Assembly: GCA_903851415.1 (NCBI GenBank)
Contig: CAINOE010000107.1
Coordinates: forward strand, 229,325 to 293,324
Length of the DNA: 64,000 bases
From: an uncultured Rhodopila sp.
GTDB lineage: Bacteria; Pseudomonadota; Alphaproteobacteria; Acetobacterales; Acetobacteraceae
Direction: 5' to 3'
Position 1 is the first letter of the stretch. Each line of letters opens with the position of its first letter. The position numbers and the translations under genes were made by a program. Below the pieces are notes generated by a model. That model worked only from the letters and a program-made list of their open reading frames with translations. It ran no database searches and was not told the origin of the DNA. Of the stretch, positions 24,477 through 34,900 are shown piece after piece.

Positions 24477-25673
24477 ATGGACCTGAACTTCACACCCGAA
24501 GAACGCGCCTTCCGAGACGAAGCCCGCACGTTCTTCCGCACCGCCATCCCCGAGACGATCCGCGCCAAGGTCGCGGAGGGCGAGGGCCTCACGCGCGACG
24601 ACCTCGTGACCTCCCAGCGTATCCTGAACGAGCACGGCTGGGCGACGGTGAACTGGCCGAAGGAATGGGGCGGACAGGATTGGTCGCCCGTGCAGGTCTA
24701 CCTGTACCAGGACGAGATGCAGCTCGCCCACTGCCCGCCGCCCATCCCCTTCAACGTCAGCATGGTCGGCCCGGTGATCGCCCAGTTCGGCAGTCAGGAG
24801 ATCAAGCAGCGCTTCCTGCCGCCGACGGCGAACGCCGACATCTTCTGGTGCCAGGGATTCTCCGAGCCCGGTGCGGGATCGGATCTGGCGTCGTTGCGCA
24901 CCAAGGCCGAACGCAAGGGCGAAACTTATATCGTCAACGGCCAGAAGACCTGGACCACGCTGGCGCAATACGCCGACTGGATCTTCTGCCTCGTGCGCAC
25001 CGACCCCGCCGCCAAGCCGCAGGAAGGAATTTCGTTTCTGCTGATCGACATGAAGACCCCCGGCATCACCGTCCGCCCGATCGTTACGATAGACGGCGGC
25101 CGCGAGGTGAACGAGGTGTTCTTCGACGACGTCGAGGTGCCGGCTGAAAACCTCGTCGGGCAGGAGAACAAGGGCTGGGACTATGCCAAGTTTCTGCTCG
25201 GGAACGAGCGCACCGGCATCGCCCGCGTCGGCGCCTCCAAGGCGAAAATCGCGCGCATCAGGGAACTCGCCGCGCTGGAATTCGCCGGCGAGACGCCGCT
25301 GATCGAAAACCCCCGCTTCCTGGAAAAGCTGGCGGCGGTGGAGGTCGAGCTGAAAGCGCTGGAAATGACCCAGCTTCGCGTCGTTTCGGATGAGCGCAAG
25401 CTGGCCAGGGGGCGGCAGAACCCGGCGTCGTCCATCCTGAAGCTGAAAGGCTCGGTGATCCAGCAGCAACTGACCGAATTGCTCATGGAGGTCGTCGGTC
25501 CGTACGCCCTGCCCTATCAGCGCGACTTCGACGGCAAGAACGAACCGGTCATCGGCCCGGACTATGCCTCCGAGGCTGCGCCCTCGTATTTCAACTACCG
25601 CAAGGTGTCGATCTACGGCGGGTCGAACGAAATTCAGCGCAATATCATCGCCAAAGCGATCCTGGGGCTTTAG
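24477..25673 (+). CDS. pimC: Acyl-CoA dehydrogenase, pimeloyl-CoA dehydrogenase large-subunit type
   Basis: A 398-aa FAD enzyme. It shows the substrate/FAD contact FWCQGFSEPGAGSDLASLRT, NGQKTWTT, a central beta domain and the closing helix bundle with VSIYGGSNEIQRNIIAKAIL. The pattern matches PimC of the paired PimC/PimD dehydrogenases that introduce the 2,3 double bond in dicarboxylyl-CoA or other acyl-CoA substrates. ATG 24477 follows AAGGGAG. The PimD-like gene begins two bases after the stop, which implies a heteromeric enzyme. The exact substrate is inferred from family only. Confidence 0.85.
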   Translation: MDLNFTPEERAFRDEARTFFRTAIPETIRAKVAEGEGLTRDDLVTSQRILNEHGWATVNWPKEWGGQDWSPVQVYLYQDEMQLAHCPPPIPFNVSMVGPVIAQFGSQEIKQRFLPPTANADIFWCQGFSEPGAGSDLASLRTKAERKGETYIVNGQKTWTTLAQYADWIFCLVRTDPAAKPQEGISFLLIDMKTPGITVRPIVTIDGGREVNEVFFDDVEVPAENLVGQENKGWDYAKFLLGNERTGIARVGASKAKIARIRELAALEFAGETPLIENPRFLEKLAAVEVELKALEMTQLRVVSDERKLARGRQNPASSILKLKGSVIQQQLTELLMEVVGPYALPYQRDFDGKNEPVIGPDYASEAAPSYFNYRKVSIYGGSNEIQRNIIAKAILGL

Positions 25674-25675
25674 AC

Positions 25676-26824
25676 ATGGACTTCGATCTCTCCGACGACC
25701 AGCGCCTGCTGAAGGAAAGCGTCGATCGCTTCATTGTTGATCAATACAGCTTTGAGCAACGCGAGAAATACCGGCACGAAGCCGGCGGCCACAGCGAGGC
25801 GATGTGGGCCCAGATCACCGAAATCGGCCTGTTCGGCCTGCCGTTCGAGGAAACCCTCGGCGGCTTCGGCGGCGGCGCGGTGGAAACCGCGATCGTCATG
25901 GAAGCCTTCGGCCGCGGCCTCGTGGTGGAACCCTGGTTCGCCACTGTCATCCTCGGCGGAGGCCTGCTGCGCCGCGCCGCGTCCGATTCCTTGCTCGGTG
26001 CGCTGGCCCCGCGCGTCGCAGCAGGCAAGGTCAAGCTGGCGTTTGCGCATATCGAGCGGCATTCCCGCTACGACCTGGCGGACGTTACGACAACGGCGCG
26101 CAAGGACGGCACCGGCTACCTGCTCGACGGCGCGAAAAGCGTCGTGCTGCACGGCGACGCCGCCAACAAGATCCTGCTGACCGCCCGCATGTCAGGCGAG
26201 CGGCGGGACCGTTCCGGTATCGGGCTGTTCCTGGTGGACGCCGGAACCCCCGGCGTGTCGGGCCGCGGCTACCCGACGCAGGACGGCCTGCGCGCCGCCG
26301 AAATCACCTTCACCAACGCGCGGGTCACGGCGGACGCTTTGCTGAACGACAACGCCCTGCCGCTGATCGAGCACGTCGTTGACGAAGCCATCGCCGCCCT
26401 CTGCGCCGAGGCCGTCGGCTGCATGCAGGCGATGCACGACCTGACGCTGGACTACCTGAAAACCCGCAAGCAGTTCGGCCGGCCGATCGGCTCGTTCCAG
26501 GTGCTGCAGCACCGCTCGGTGGACATGCTGGTGGCGCTGGAGCAGGCCCGCAGCATGGCGATGTTCGCCGCCGTCATGGCCGCCGAAACCAACCCCATCG
26601 AGCGCCGCAAGGCCATCTCCGCCGCCAAGGTCCAGATCGGCCGATCGGCGAGGCATATCGGGCAGGAGGCGATCCAGTTGCACGGCGGCATCGGCATGAC
26701 CGCCGAATACGCGGTGGGTCATTACTTCAAGCGAGTCACCGTCATCGACCAGTTGTTCGGCGATGCCGACACGCATCTGGCCTGGCTGGCCCGGCACGGC
26801 GGCCTGTTCGGCCGCGCCGCTTGA
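25676..26824 (+). CDS. pimD: Acyl-CoA dehydrogenase, pimeloyl-CoA dehydrogenase small-subunit type
   Basis: A 382-aa acyl-CoA dehydrogenase-fold protein: DLSDDQRLLKESVDRFIVDQ, LDYLKTRKQFGRPIGSFQVL (FAD-contacting helix) and IQLHGGIGMTAEYAVGHYFK. The mid-region lacks the usual catalytic signatures of the large subunit, as expected of PimD. It is separated from the PimC-like gene by two bases and overlaps the HAD gene by a TTGA. Confidence 0.85.
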   Translation: MDFDLSDDQRLLKESVDRFIVDQYSFEQREKYRHEAGGHSEAMWAQITEIGLFGLPFEETLGGFGGGAVETAIVMEAFGRGLVVEPWFATVILGGGLLRRAASDSLLGALAPRVAAGKVKLAFAHIERHSRYDLADVTTTARKDGTGYLLDGAKSVVLHGDAANKILLTARMSGERRDRSGIGLFLVDAGTPGVSGRGYPTQDGLRAAEITFTNARVTADALLNDNALPLIEHVVDEAIAALCAEAVGCMQAMHDLTLDYLKTRKQFGRPIGSFQVLQHRSVDMLVALEQARSMAMFAAVMAAETNPIERRKAISAAKVQIGRSARHIGQEAIQLHGGIGMTAEYAVGHYFKRVTVIDQLFGDADTHLAWLARHGGLFGRAA

Positions 26825-27462
26825 GCCGCACGGTTCTGCTCGACCTGGACGGGACCATCGCGGATTCCCGTCCGGGCATCGAGGCCTGCTTCCGCTTCAT
26901 GCTGGCCGAACTCGGGCACGATCCCGCGGCCGCCGGAGACCTGTCATGGGCCGTCGGGCCGCCCATCGGCGTGTCGATCGGGACGTTACTGGCGAGGTAT
27001 GGCGACGACCGGGTCGCGCTCGGCCTGACCACCTACCGGGCGCGGTATTCCACCGTCGGGATCTACGAATGCGCCGTCTACCCCGGCATCCCGGAGATGC
27101 TGGCGGGGCTGACGGAGACCGGCCGGACGCTGTGCATCGCGACATCGAAACGGCGCGATTTCGCGGAACAGGTCGTCGATTTCCTCGGCCTTCGCGGGTT
27201 CCTGCCGACGGTTTATGGCGCCCTGCCCGGCGGCGGGCTGGACGACAAGACGGACATGCTCGCCGAGTTGCTGCGCATCGAGGGCTACGACCCCGCCGCC
27301 ACCGTCATGGTCGGCGACCGCATGCACGATGTCCGGGCCGCCAAAGCGAACGGGCTGCGGTCGGTTGGCGCGCTATGGGGCTACGGCGGCGAAGCGGAAC
27401 TGCGGGAAGCCGGCGCGGACTTCCTGGCCGCCGCGCCGGCGGAGGTTCCGGGGCTGGTGTAA
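26821..27462 (+). CDS. HAD hydrolase, phosphoglycolate phosphatase-like
   Basis: A 213-aa haloacid-dehalogenase phosphatase: motif I LLDLDGTIADS with the nucleophile and acid Asp pair, motif II IATSKRRD, motif III Lys in LDDKTDML and motif IV VMVGDRMHDVRAAK. The cap lies between motifs I and II, as in Gph. The start is TTG 26821, overlapping the PimD stop (TTGA); the residues right after it (SRTVLLDLDG) leave little doubt. It is the third gene of the operon. Substrate is unproven. Confidence 0.88.
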   Translation: MSRTVLLDLDGTIADSRPGIEACFRFMLAELGHDPAAAGDLSWAVGPPIGVSIGTLLARYGDDRVALGLTTYRARYSTVGIYECAVYPGIPEMLAGLTETGRTLCIATSKRRDFAEQVVDFLGLRGFLPTVYGALPGGGLDDKTDMLAELLRIEGYDPAATVMVGDRMHDVRAAKANGLRSVGALWGYGGEAELREAGADFLAAAPAEVPGLV

Positions 27463-27598
27463 CATCCCCCGGACACGGATCACCCTCGGATGAGGCCTGG
27501 CCCGCGGTTTCGGCGGGGCACTTCATTTTCAGCCCAACGGTCCCATATCCGGCGCGACTGCAATTCCAGGTCATGTCGCAATTTGTCGGGGGTAGGTC

Positions 27599-27889
27599 AT
27601 GAAGTTTCAGGGTTTCATCATAGCCGGATTCGCTGCGGTTTCGTTTGTATCCACCGCCGCACCAGCGCAAACCAGGCCGGATGCGGACAGGACCTCAACC
27701 AATCCGGCCGCATCCGCCATCGATTCGTCAACCGGCGCGCAGAAGCAGCAAACCCGGGGCAGCGCTGCGCTGCAGGCGCCGCAATATGGCGGCGCTCAGA
27801 AGCAGCACACCCAGGGCAGCGCAGGGGTCATGCCGCAGCAATATGGAACGGAGTGGGCGCGCACCCGCAAGCAGCCCAACAACGAGTAA
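27599..27889 (+). CDS. Small secreted Gln/Ala-rich protein
   Basis: A 96-aa protein with a signal peptide (KFQGFIIAGFAAVSFVSTAA, cleavage near APAQ). The mature part is disordered-looking and contains an internal repeat: GAQKQQTRGSAALQAPQYG then GAQKQHTQGSAGVMPQQYG. GGGGGTAGGTC precedes the ATG. No family is recognised. It is likely periplasmic or secreted. Confidence 0.65.
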   Translation: MKFQGFIIAGFAAVSFVSTAAPAQTRPDADRTSTNPAASAIDSSTGAQKQQTRGSAALQAPQYGGAQKQHTQGSAGVMPQQYGTEWARTRKQPNNE

Positions 27890-28029
27890 CCGGCACCCCC
27901 CCGGCGCGGAAAAATCGCCGGCGTTAACCGCTTGCCAACCATTCATGCGGATACTCCCTGAAAGCCGGCTTGCCGCGGGTCAGGCCCGCATGCCAGCCGG
28001 CAGGACCAGGCCTGCCGGTTCCCGCCGCC

Positions 28030-29169
28030 TCAATGACTGCATTTCGGGCACCCGCCCCGATGGCAAGCGCGGCAATACGCCCGGCCGCAGCCGGGACAAG
28101 GCCCCAACGCCGCCGGCACCACCAGATGCAGCGCGTCGTCGCACACCAGCCGAGGCCTCTCCAACCCCAGCGTGGCATCGCAGGCCGGGGCCTCCAGCCG
28201 CCGCGCCACCGGGTTCCAGTCCAACGCCACCAGCCGATCGGCTTTGCGCCTGCGGATCTGCACGGAGAACCGGTGCACGGGCATGACCAGTTCCAGCGTC
28301 TGCACCCACTCCACCGTCACCCGCGTGGCGTATTGCCGCTGCAGGTCGTCCAGCTTGGCGCGGTATTCGCGCCCGGCCGCCGCGGCCCGCTGCTCTTCGC
28401 GGATTCGTTTCGGATCGCCCTCCGGCAGCCCGAACGCGCGGCGCATCGCCTCAAGATGCAGGTCGTTATGATAGCGATATAGGCGGTCCTGGTCGCGGCC
28501 CAGGCGGCGGCGCATGCCTTTGACGAACGGCTCCAGCGCCGCCTCCAGCCGCGGCGGCAGGGCCCGTTGCACGAGCGCGGCGACACGCGCACGGTCCCAC
28601 AGCGGCGGCAGCGCGGCATCCGCCGGCAATACCGGTTCGGCATCGCCTGCATCGAAAGTCCGGCCATCGAGCGCCGCCAGCACCGCATCCGGCAACGCTC
28701 CGGTGGCCAGGTTCACCACCACCCGCGAAATGAAATCGCGTTTGTCGTCCGAAACGGCGGAGGCGCGGAAATCCAGCACCAGGTAGCGTGTCCACGCCGG
28801 CTCCACCCCGAGCAGCCGGAACGTTGCGTTGTCCAGCACGAGCTCGTGCCCCAGGGTCCGCTCCGGATCGCCCGGCGCCTTCGCCTCATTGGCCAGGACC
28901 CGCCGCGTCCAGCGTCCGCGCGGCCCCAGCAGCCGGGCGAACCGGTCGAGCCAGTCGCCTTCCAGGCCGACACGCTGCGCCCCCGGCGGCAGGCTCGTGC
29001 CGAACCCCAGGCGGGACAGCTCGCCGACACCCAAAGCCCGCTGCACCGGCGGAGGCGACAGCACCTCCAGCCCCTCCGGCTCGATGCTTTCGACCAGCGC
29101 GTCCTCGTGCCGCAGCAGCGCGGCGGTAAAGGTCTGCAGCCGGCCCGGTTCGGCAATATCAGGCTGCAT
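28030..29169 (-). CDS. Partner of the SNF2 ATPase with a C-terminal Cys cluster
   Basis: A 379-aa protein of no recognised family. The first 170 residues look mixed alpha/beta. A long charged helical region follows (IREEQRAAAAGREYRAKLDD, likely coiled coil, about residues 245-275). The last 22 residues carry a zinc-ribbon-like cluster (PCPGCGRAYCRACHRGGCPK with a final Cys-x-x-His). The coiled coil and metal cluster suggest nucleic-acid or protein binding. Its start overlaps the SNF2 gene stop by 11 bases, so the two are made together. It may supply the function of the long C-terminal part of RapA-type proteins, which the short ATPase lacks. Confidence 0.75.
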   Translation of the reverse strand: MQPDIAEPGRLQTFTAALLRHEDALVESIEPEGLEVLSPPPVQRALGVGELSRLGFGTSLPPGAQRVGLEGDWLDRFARLLGPRGRWTRRVLANEAKAPGDPERTLGHELVLDNATFRLLGVEPAWTRYLVLDFRASAVSDDKRDFISRVVVNLATGALPDAVLAALDGRTFDAGDAEPVLPADAALPPLWDRARVAALVQRALPPRLEAALEPFVKGMRRRLGRDQDRLYRYHNDLHLEAMRRAFGLPEGDPKRIREEQRAAAAGREYRAKLDDLQRQYATRVTVEWVQTLELVMPVHRFSVQIRRRKADRLVALDWNPVARRLEAPACDATLGLERPRLVCDDALHLVVPAALGPCPGCGRAYCRACHRGGCPKCSH

Positions 29170-31486
29170 CGAGCTCGTTCCCGAACAGCGCTTCGTCGAG
29201 CTGCTTGACGCCCTCGTAGTCGCGCCGCGCTGCCAGCAACCGGTCCTCCAGTTTCGCGAACGCCTCCACCCGCGCCTGTTCGGTGCCCTGCAGCCAGGCG
29301 TCCAGCACCAGGGTGGAGAAATCCTGCTGCTCGTCGATCTCGCCCAGGATGGCGCCGACTTCGCCGACGACCAGCTCGAACATGTTGATCTTCTCGTCGA
29401 GGATGCGCAGCACCGAGTCCTCGATCGTATCGGCTGTAACCAGGTTGAAGACGAACACCTCGCGCGTCTGGCCGATGCGGTCGATGCGGCCGATGCGCTG
29501 CTCGATCGCCATCGGGTTCCAGGGGATGTCGAAATTGATCAACGTATTGCAGAACTGCAGATTCCGCCCCTCGCCCCCCGATTCAGTGCACAACAGGATC
29601 GGCGCGCTATCGCGAAACAATTCGACTGCCGTATCTTTTTGCGGCCCGGTCATATCGCCGGTGAACATCGCGAACCCCATCTTCTTCGCCCGCAGCGCAT
29701 CGGCCAGGTGCCGAAGGCTGTCGCGCTGGTGCACGAAGATCAGTTTTTTCTCGGAAGGGTTCTGCGCCAGCAGCTTCAGCAGCGCCGCCTCCTTCGCCCC
29801 CGCGCGCAGCGCGCGGGTTCGTTTCAGCAGGTCCGCCCAGCGCCTGTCGCCCGGGTGGCGTTCGGCGAAGCGGGCGATGGCGCCAGCCGCGGCGGCGGGC
29901 GAGGACCCGGCCGCGGCCAGCAGATGCTGCAGCGACAGCCGGTGCGCGCCCTCGGACGCCGACGCCGCCTCCCGCACCAGCGCGGTCAAATCGGCGTAGC
30001 ACGCCGCTTCGGCCGCGTCCGGCGCGGCCCGCAAGGTGGAGGCATGCCGCCGCGGCATCCGCAGCGCGGCCAGTGCGCGGGTGTTGCGGACCATCACGCT
30101 GCGCATCAGGTCGCGCAGCTTCTCGCGGTTCACCGGCTCGCGCGGCTTGCCCGGCACCATGTAGGCGGAGCGGAATTCCTTCTGCGTCTTGAAGATTCCC
30201 GGCTGCAACAAGGTCAGCAGGTTGTACAGCTCCAGCAAACTGTTCTGCACCGGAGTCGCCGACAGCAGCAGCAGGAACCGCTTCTGCAGCCGGTTCACCA
30301 GTTGGTAGCTGGCGCTGGACTGGTCGCGCAAGTGATGCGCCTCATCAACTACCACCACGTCGTAGTGCAGGCCGGACAGCATCTCCGCCTGCTCCTTCCG
30401 CCGCGCCACGGCGATCGAGGCGATCACCCGCGGCTGCGCCCAGAACGCGGCGGGGTCGCTGCGCAGCAACGGGTCGTGCGTGGTGGCGCAGGCGATGCCG
30501 AATTTCGCCTCCATCTCGTCGCGCCACTGGCCGACGAGCGAGGCCGGCGTCAGGATCAGGATGCGCTCGGCCATGCCGCGCAGCATGTATTCCTTCAGCA
30601 CCATGCCGGCCTCGACGGTCTTGCCGAGGCCCACCTCATCGGCCAGCAGCACCCGGCCGCGATACTGCTTCAGCACCTTGCGGACGGTTTCGACCTGATA
30701 CCAATGCGCCTCCACGCCTTGCAGCGCCGGCAGGCAGAGCAGTTCGTCGAAGCCCTCGAACAGGCTCAGCCGGACCAGTTCCGCGCGCAGATCGAACGCC
30801 GCCGGATCGTCAGCGGCGGCGGCCGTTTCGATGGCGTCGAGATTGGCGATGTCGAACACCATGTCGAAGCCGGCTTCCAGCTTCGGCAGGTCCTCGACCG
30901 CGGGCGGAACGGGAACCACCGGGGCGGGACGCACGGCTTTGACGGGGGCGCGGGCGGCCGGCTTGGGCGGCGATTTCACCGGCGTCTTCAAGATTGCAGC
31001 AATGGCGGCCTTGCGCCGGATTTCCTGCACGGTGTCCAGCAGCCAGTCGTGCATGACCGGATCGCCGATGAACGCGGCCAGCGCGGCGCGGTCGGTGTCG
31101 AGCTTGTCCTCCCGCAGCACCGCCTGCGCCTTGGCGTATTCCTTCTGCTGGAACAGCGCGAGCGCGGTCAGCAGGTTCGCCTCCTTGCCCGCGGCGAAGC
31201 GCCTGCGGTAGCGCTTGAGCACGGCATGCGCCCGGTCGGGCTGGTTGCTGGCCAGCATCGTCAGGGCCGACAGCAGCAGGATGTCCGGATCCGCCGGACA
31301 GACGCTCATCGCCTGGTGCGCGAGCACCAGCGACCGGTTGGAGCGCGCCGCCAGACTGCTGCGAATGGCGTTTTCCCAGAAGTCCCGGTCGCCTTGGGCG
31401 ACGGGCGGAGGCGGCGGAGAAGGCGGCGGAACCATGCCGGCCAGCAGATCGCCCTCGGCGGAGGCAAGCGTGCGACGGTTGCTCAT
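29159..31486 (-). CDS. RapA-like SNF2/DEAH ATPase with N-terminal TPR-like region
   Basis: A 775-aa superfamily 2 translocase. Residues 35-165 form TPR-like helices (VLAHQAMSVCPADPDILLLS), followed by a Pro-rich linker (170-200). The motor has motif I LLADEVGLGKTVEAG (about 280-294), DEAH (381-384), motif III LLLSATPVQNS, motif V ESGGEGRNLQFCN and motif VI EQRIGRIDRIGQ. The order and spacing match RapA, which recycles RNA polymerase, but the total is shorter than the 968 residues of E. coli RapA. ATG 31486 is chosen because upstream in-frame sequence is not conserved-looking. It forms an overlapping pair with the Cys-cluster gene. Confidence 0.88.
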   Translation of the reverse strand: MSNRRTLASAEGDLLAGMVPPPSPPPPPVAQGDRDFWENAIRSSLAARSNRSLVLAHQAMSVCPADPDILLLSALTMLASNQPDRAHAVLKRYRRRFAAGKEANLLTALALFQQKEYAKAQAVLREDKLDTDRAALAAFIGDPVMHDWLLDTVQEIRRKAAIAAILKTPVKSPPKPAARAPVKAVRPAPVVPVPPAVEDLPKLEAGFDMVFDIANLDAIETAAAADDPAAFDLRAELVRLSLFEGFDELLCLPALQGVEAHWYQVETVRKVLKQYRGRVLLADEVGLGKTVEAGMVLKEYMLRGMAERILILTPASLVGQWRDEMEAKFGIACATTHDPLLRSDPAAFWAQPRVIASIAVARRKEQAEMLSGLHYDVVVVDEAHHLRDQSSASYQLVNRLQKRFLLLLSATPVQNSLLELYNLLTLLQPGIFKTQKEFRSAYMVPGKPREPVNREKLRDLMRSVMVRNTRALAALRMPRRHASTLRAAPDAAEAACYADLTALVREAASASEGAHRLSLQHLLAAAGSSPAAAAGAIARFAERHPGDRRWADLLKRTRALRAGAKEAALLKLLAQNPSEKKLIFVHQRDSLRHLADALRAKKMGFAMFTGDMTGPQKDTAVELFRDSAPILLCTESGGEGRNLQFCNTLINFDIPWNPMAIEQRIGRIDRIGQTREVFVFNLVTADTIEDSVLRILDEKINMFELVVGEVGAILGEIDEQQDFSTLVLDAWLQGTEQARVEAFAKLEDRLLAARRDYEGVKQLDEALFGNELDAA

Positions 31487-31650
31487 GGCGTCACCGCCGT
31501 CGCGACTCGGGTGCGGTGGGTGCTCATGGGGGATCATCCCCCACATGCCGGAATCTGCCAACAGGCAGTTTGCTCCCGGTCCGCGACGGGAACGGATTTG
31601 GCCGATGAGCGAGACCAGCCGGCCCTGAGCGGGGATCTTCCCGCCCAACC

Positions 31651-31809
31651 GTCATGGCCCGGCTTGTCCCCATAGCTAACAAGACAAGGCGCAGCCGGAG
31701 AAAAAGTTTCGCCGAGGCCTCGCTCTTTCTCGTCATGGCCCGGCTTGTCCGGGCCACCTATGCCAACACCCTGCCGCGATAGGTGGCCCGGACAAGCCGG
31801 GCCATGACG
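31651..31809. repeat. Double palindromic repeat, family A
   Basis: Two family A units in a row: a degenerate one at 31651-31730 (GTCATGGCCCGGCTTGTCCC, then CATAGCTAAC), then a complete palindrome to 31809. The same two-part arrangement recurs at 48105-48264. The 31487-31983 gap holds only these repeats and the family B copy. Confidence 0.85.
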
Positions 31810-31858
31810 GTGGGGAAATGCCGTGCTCCGCACGACCCCTTATCCTGATAGCTATGGG

Positions 31859-31937
31859 GCTTGTCCCGGCCATCCACGACTTGCGGTGCTGACGCAACCA
31901 AAGTCGTCGATGGCCGGACTAAATCCGGCCATGACAC
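31859..31937. repeat. Palindromic repeat element, family B
   Basis: Runs from CTTGTCCCGGCCATCCACGA through GACGCAACCAAAGTCGTCGA to AAATCCGGCCATGAC. It is the third full or nearly full family B copy in the window. Confidence 0.75.
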
Positions 31938-31983
31938 AATGGGACGGGCCGCCGACTCCCGGGTTATTTTGGCGCGTATGCGC

Positions 31984-34900
31984 CTACCCCCTCACCCCCT
32001 CCGACTCCCCATCCCACGGCACCGCGCCCACGCCCGTCGGACGATCGACGCCGGCGGGGGCGAAGCGGGCGGCGGACCAGCCGGCCATTTCCTCGTAGGT
32101 GCGGTATTTCTCCAATATCGCCGCCTGCGCCGCATCCAGCAGCCGCTTCGAGTCCTCCGGACGGCTCTGCGCCAGCGACTTGTACCGCGTCTCGTTGCCG
32201 GCATAGTCGCGGAAGCTGACTGTCGGCCGCGGGCTGTCGAGCACGAACGGGTTGGCGCCGATGCTGCGCAGACCGGGGTTGTAGCGGAACAGCGGCCAGT
32301 AGCCGGAGGCCACTGCCAGGTCCTGCTGCTTCATCCCGAACTGCATGTCGATGCCATGGGCGATGCAGTGCGAGTAAGCGACGATCAGCGACGGACCGGG
32401 GTATGCCTCGGCCTCGCGGAACGCCTGCAAGGTCTGCTGCGGATTGGCCCCCATCGCCACCTGCGCGACATACACGTTGCCATACGCGATCGCCTGCAAC
32501 GGCAGGTCCTTGCGCCCGACCCGCTTGCCGGCCGCGGCAAACTTCGCCACCGCCCCCAAAGGCGTCGCCTTTGACGCCTGCCCGCCGGTGTTGGAATACA
32601 CCTCCGTATCCATGACCAGCACGTTCACGTCGCGTGACGTCGCCAGTACATGGTCCAACCCGCCATAGCCGATGTCATACGCCCAGCCGTCCCCGCCGAC
32701 GATCCAGACGCTGCGCCGCACCAGATGATCCGCCACCGACAGCAGATCCTTTGCCCCCGGCAGGTCGGCCAGCGCCTGCAGCCGCTCGATCAGGATCGCT
32801 ACCCGCTGGCGCTGCGCCCGGATGTCCGACTCGCGCACCTGCGGCGCGTTCAGGATGGCCTCGACGAAGTCCTCGCCGATTTCGGGTTGCAGTTTGGCCA
32901 GCAGGGATTCCGCCAGTTCCAGATGCTGGTCAGCCGCCAGCCGGAATCCCAGGCCGAACTCGGCGTTGTCCTCAAATAGCGAGTTTGACCAGGCCGGTCC
33001 GCGGCCCTCCTGGTTCTTCGACCACGGCGTCACCGGCAGGTTGCCACCATAGATCGAGGAACATCCCGTCGCATTGGCGATCTGCGCCCGGTCGCCGAAC
33101 AACTGCGACAGCAGCTTCAAATACGGCGTCTCGCCGCAGCCGCCGCAGGCGCCGGAGAAGGTGAACAGCGGCTCGAGGAACTGCACGCCGCGGACGTTCG
33201 CAAAATCCACCCGCGCCCGGTCGTTCACCGGCAGAGCCATGGCGAAGTCCAGGTTCGCCTTCGCCGCGTCCATCAGGTCCAGCTTCTCCGCCATGACCAG
33301 CGACTTGACCGGTTGCGTCGGACAGGCCTCGGCGCACAGCGAGCAACCCGTGCAATCCTCCATCGAGAACGACAGCGTAAACCGCACATCCGGAAAGCCG
33401 CGCACATTGATCGGCGCCGACTTGAAGCTGTCGGGCGCGGTCTCAAGCTTGCCGGCGTCGAAGTAGCGCGCCTGGATCACCCCGTGCGGGCAGACGAAGC
33501 TGCATTGCCCGCACTGGACGCAGGTGTCCTGGTTCCAGATCGGGATCGCCTCGGCGACATTGCGCTTCTCCCATGCCGCGGTGGCCGACGGCCAGGTGCC
33601 ATCCACCGGCATGGCGCTGACCGGAATCTCGTCGCCGCGGCCTTCCAGCATCAGCGCGGTGACGCGGCGGACAAACTCCGGCGCATCCGCCGGCACGGCG
33701 GGCGGACGCTCGAACGGGCTGGAGGGTTCCGCCGGGATGGTGACCGGGAACAAACGGTCGAGCGTGGCATCCACCGCCTGGAAATTCTTCTGCACCACGT
33801 CCTCGCCGCGGCGGCCGTAGGTCTTCTTGATCGAATATTTGATCTGCTCGATCGCGCGATCCCGAGGCAGCACCCCGGACAAAGCAAAGAAGCAGGTCTG
33901 CAGCACGGTGTTGGTGCGTCCGCGCAGCCCGACATCCAGCGCCACACGAGATGCATCAATGACAAACAGCTTCAGCTTGTCATCGATGATCCGCTTCTGC
34001 ATCTCGTGCGGCAGCTTGTCCCACACCTCGTCCGGGCCATAGGGCGAGTTGAACAGCAAGGTGGCACCCGGCGCGGCGAGGCGCAGCACATCGTGCCGCT
34101 CGACGAACTGGAACTGGTGCACCGCGACGAAACTGGCCTGCTGGATCAGGAACGGCGCCCGGATCGTCGCTTCGCCGAAGCGCAGATGCGAGATCGTCTG
34201 CGCGCCGGACTTGTGCGAGTCATAGACGAAATAGCCCTGCGCATGCAGGCCCGCGTCCTCGGCGATGATTTTGACCGTGTTCTTGTTGGCGCCGACCGTG
34301 CCGTCCGCGCCGAGGCCGTAGAACACCGCGTTGACCAGCCCCGGCGGATCGGTTGGAAACAACGGATCGGGCGGCAGGCTGGTATGCGACACGTCGTCGT
34401 CGATGCCCAGTGTGAAGCCGGTCTTCGGATGCGGCTTCGCCAGCTCGTCGAACACCGCCTTCGCCAGCGCCGGAGAAAAATCCTTTGACGACAGCCCGTA
34501 CCGCCCGCCGACGACGCGCGGCATGCTGTTGCGCGTTCCGGTGGCAAGCGCCTCCGCCAGGGTCGCGACGACGTCGAGATACATCGGTTCGGCCGGCGCC
34601 CCCGGCTCCTTGGTCTGCTCCAGCACCGCGAGCGTCCGCACGCTGTCCGGCAGCGCCGCCAGGAACGCGGCGGAATCCCACGGACGGAACAGCCGGACCT
34701 GCAACACGCCGACTTTCTCGCCCTTGGCCTGCAGCGCCTCGGCGGTGATGCGCGAGGTTTCCGCGCCGGTGCCCATCGCCATCACGACGCGCTCGGCGTC
34801 AGCGGGGCCGAAGAAATCGAACAGATGGTAGTGCCGCCCGGTCAGCGCGGCGAACCTGTCCATCTGCGCCTGCACGATCCCGGGCACCGCGGCGTAGAAC

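Noticed and set aside
28829..31675. 948-codon plus-strand frame opposite the SNF2 gene
   Set aside because: The minus strand carries all SNF2 motifs; the plus frame is composition shadow.
31651..31809. Insertion sequence ends
   Set aside because: The palindromes enclose no transposase and the centre is short; they are better described as intergenic palindromic repeats.
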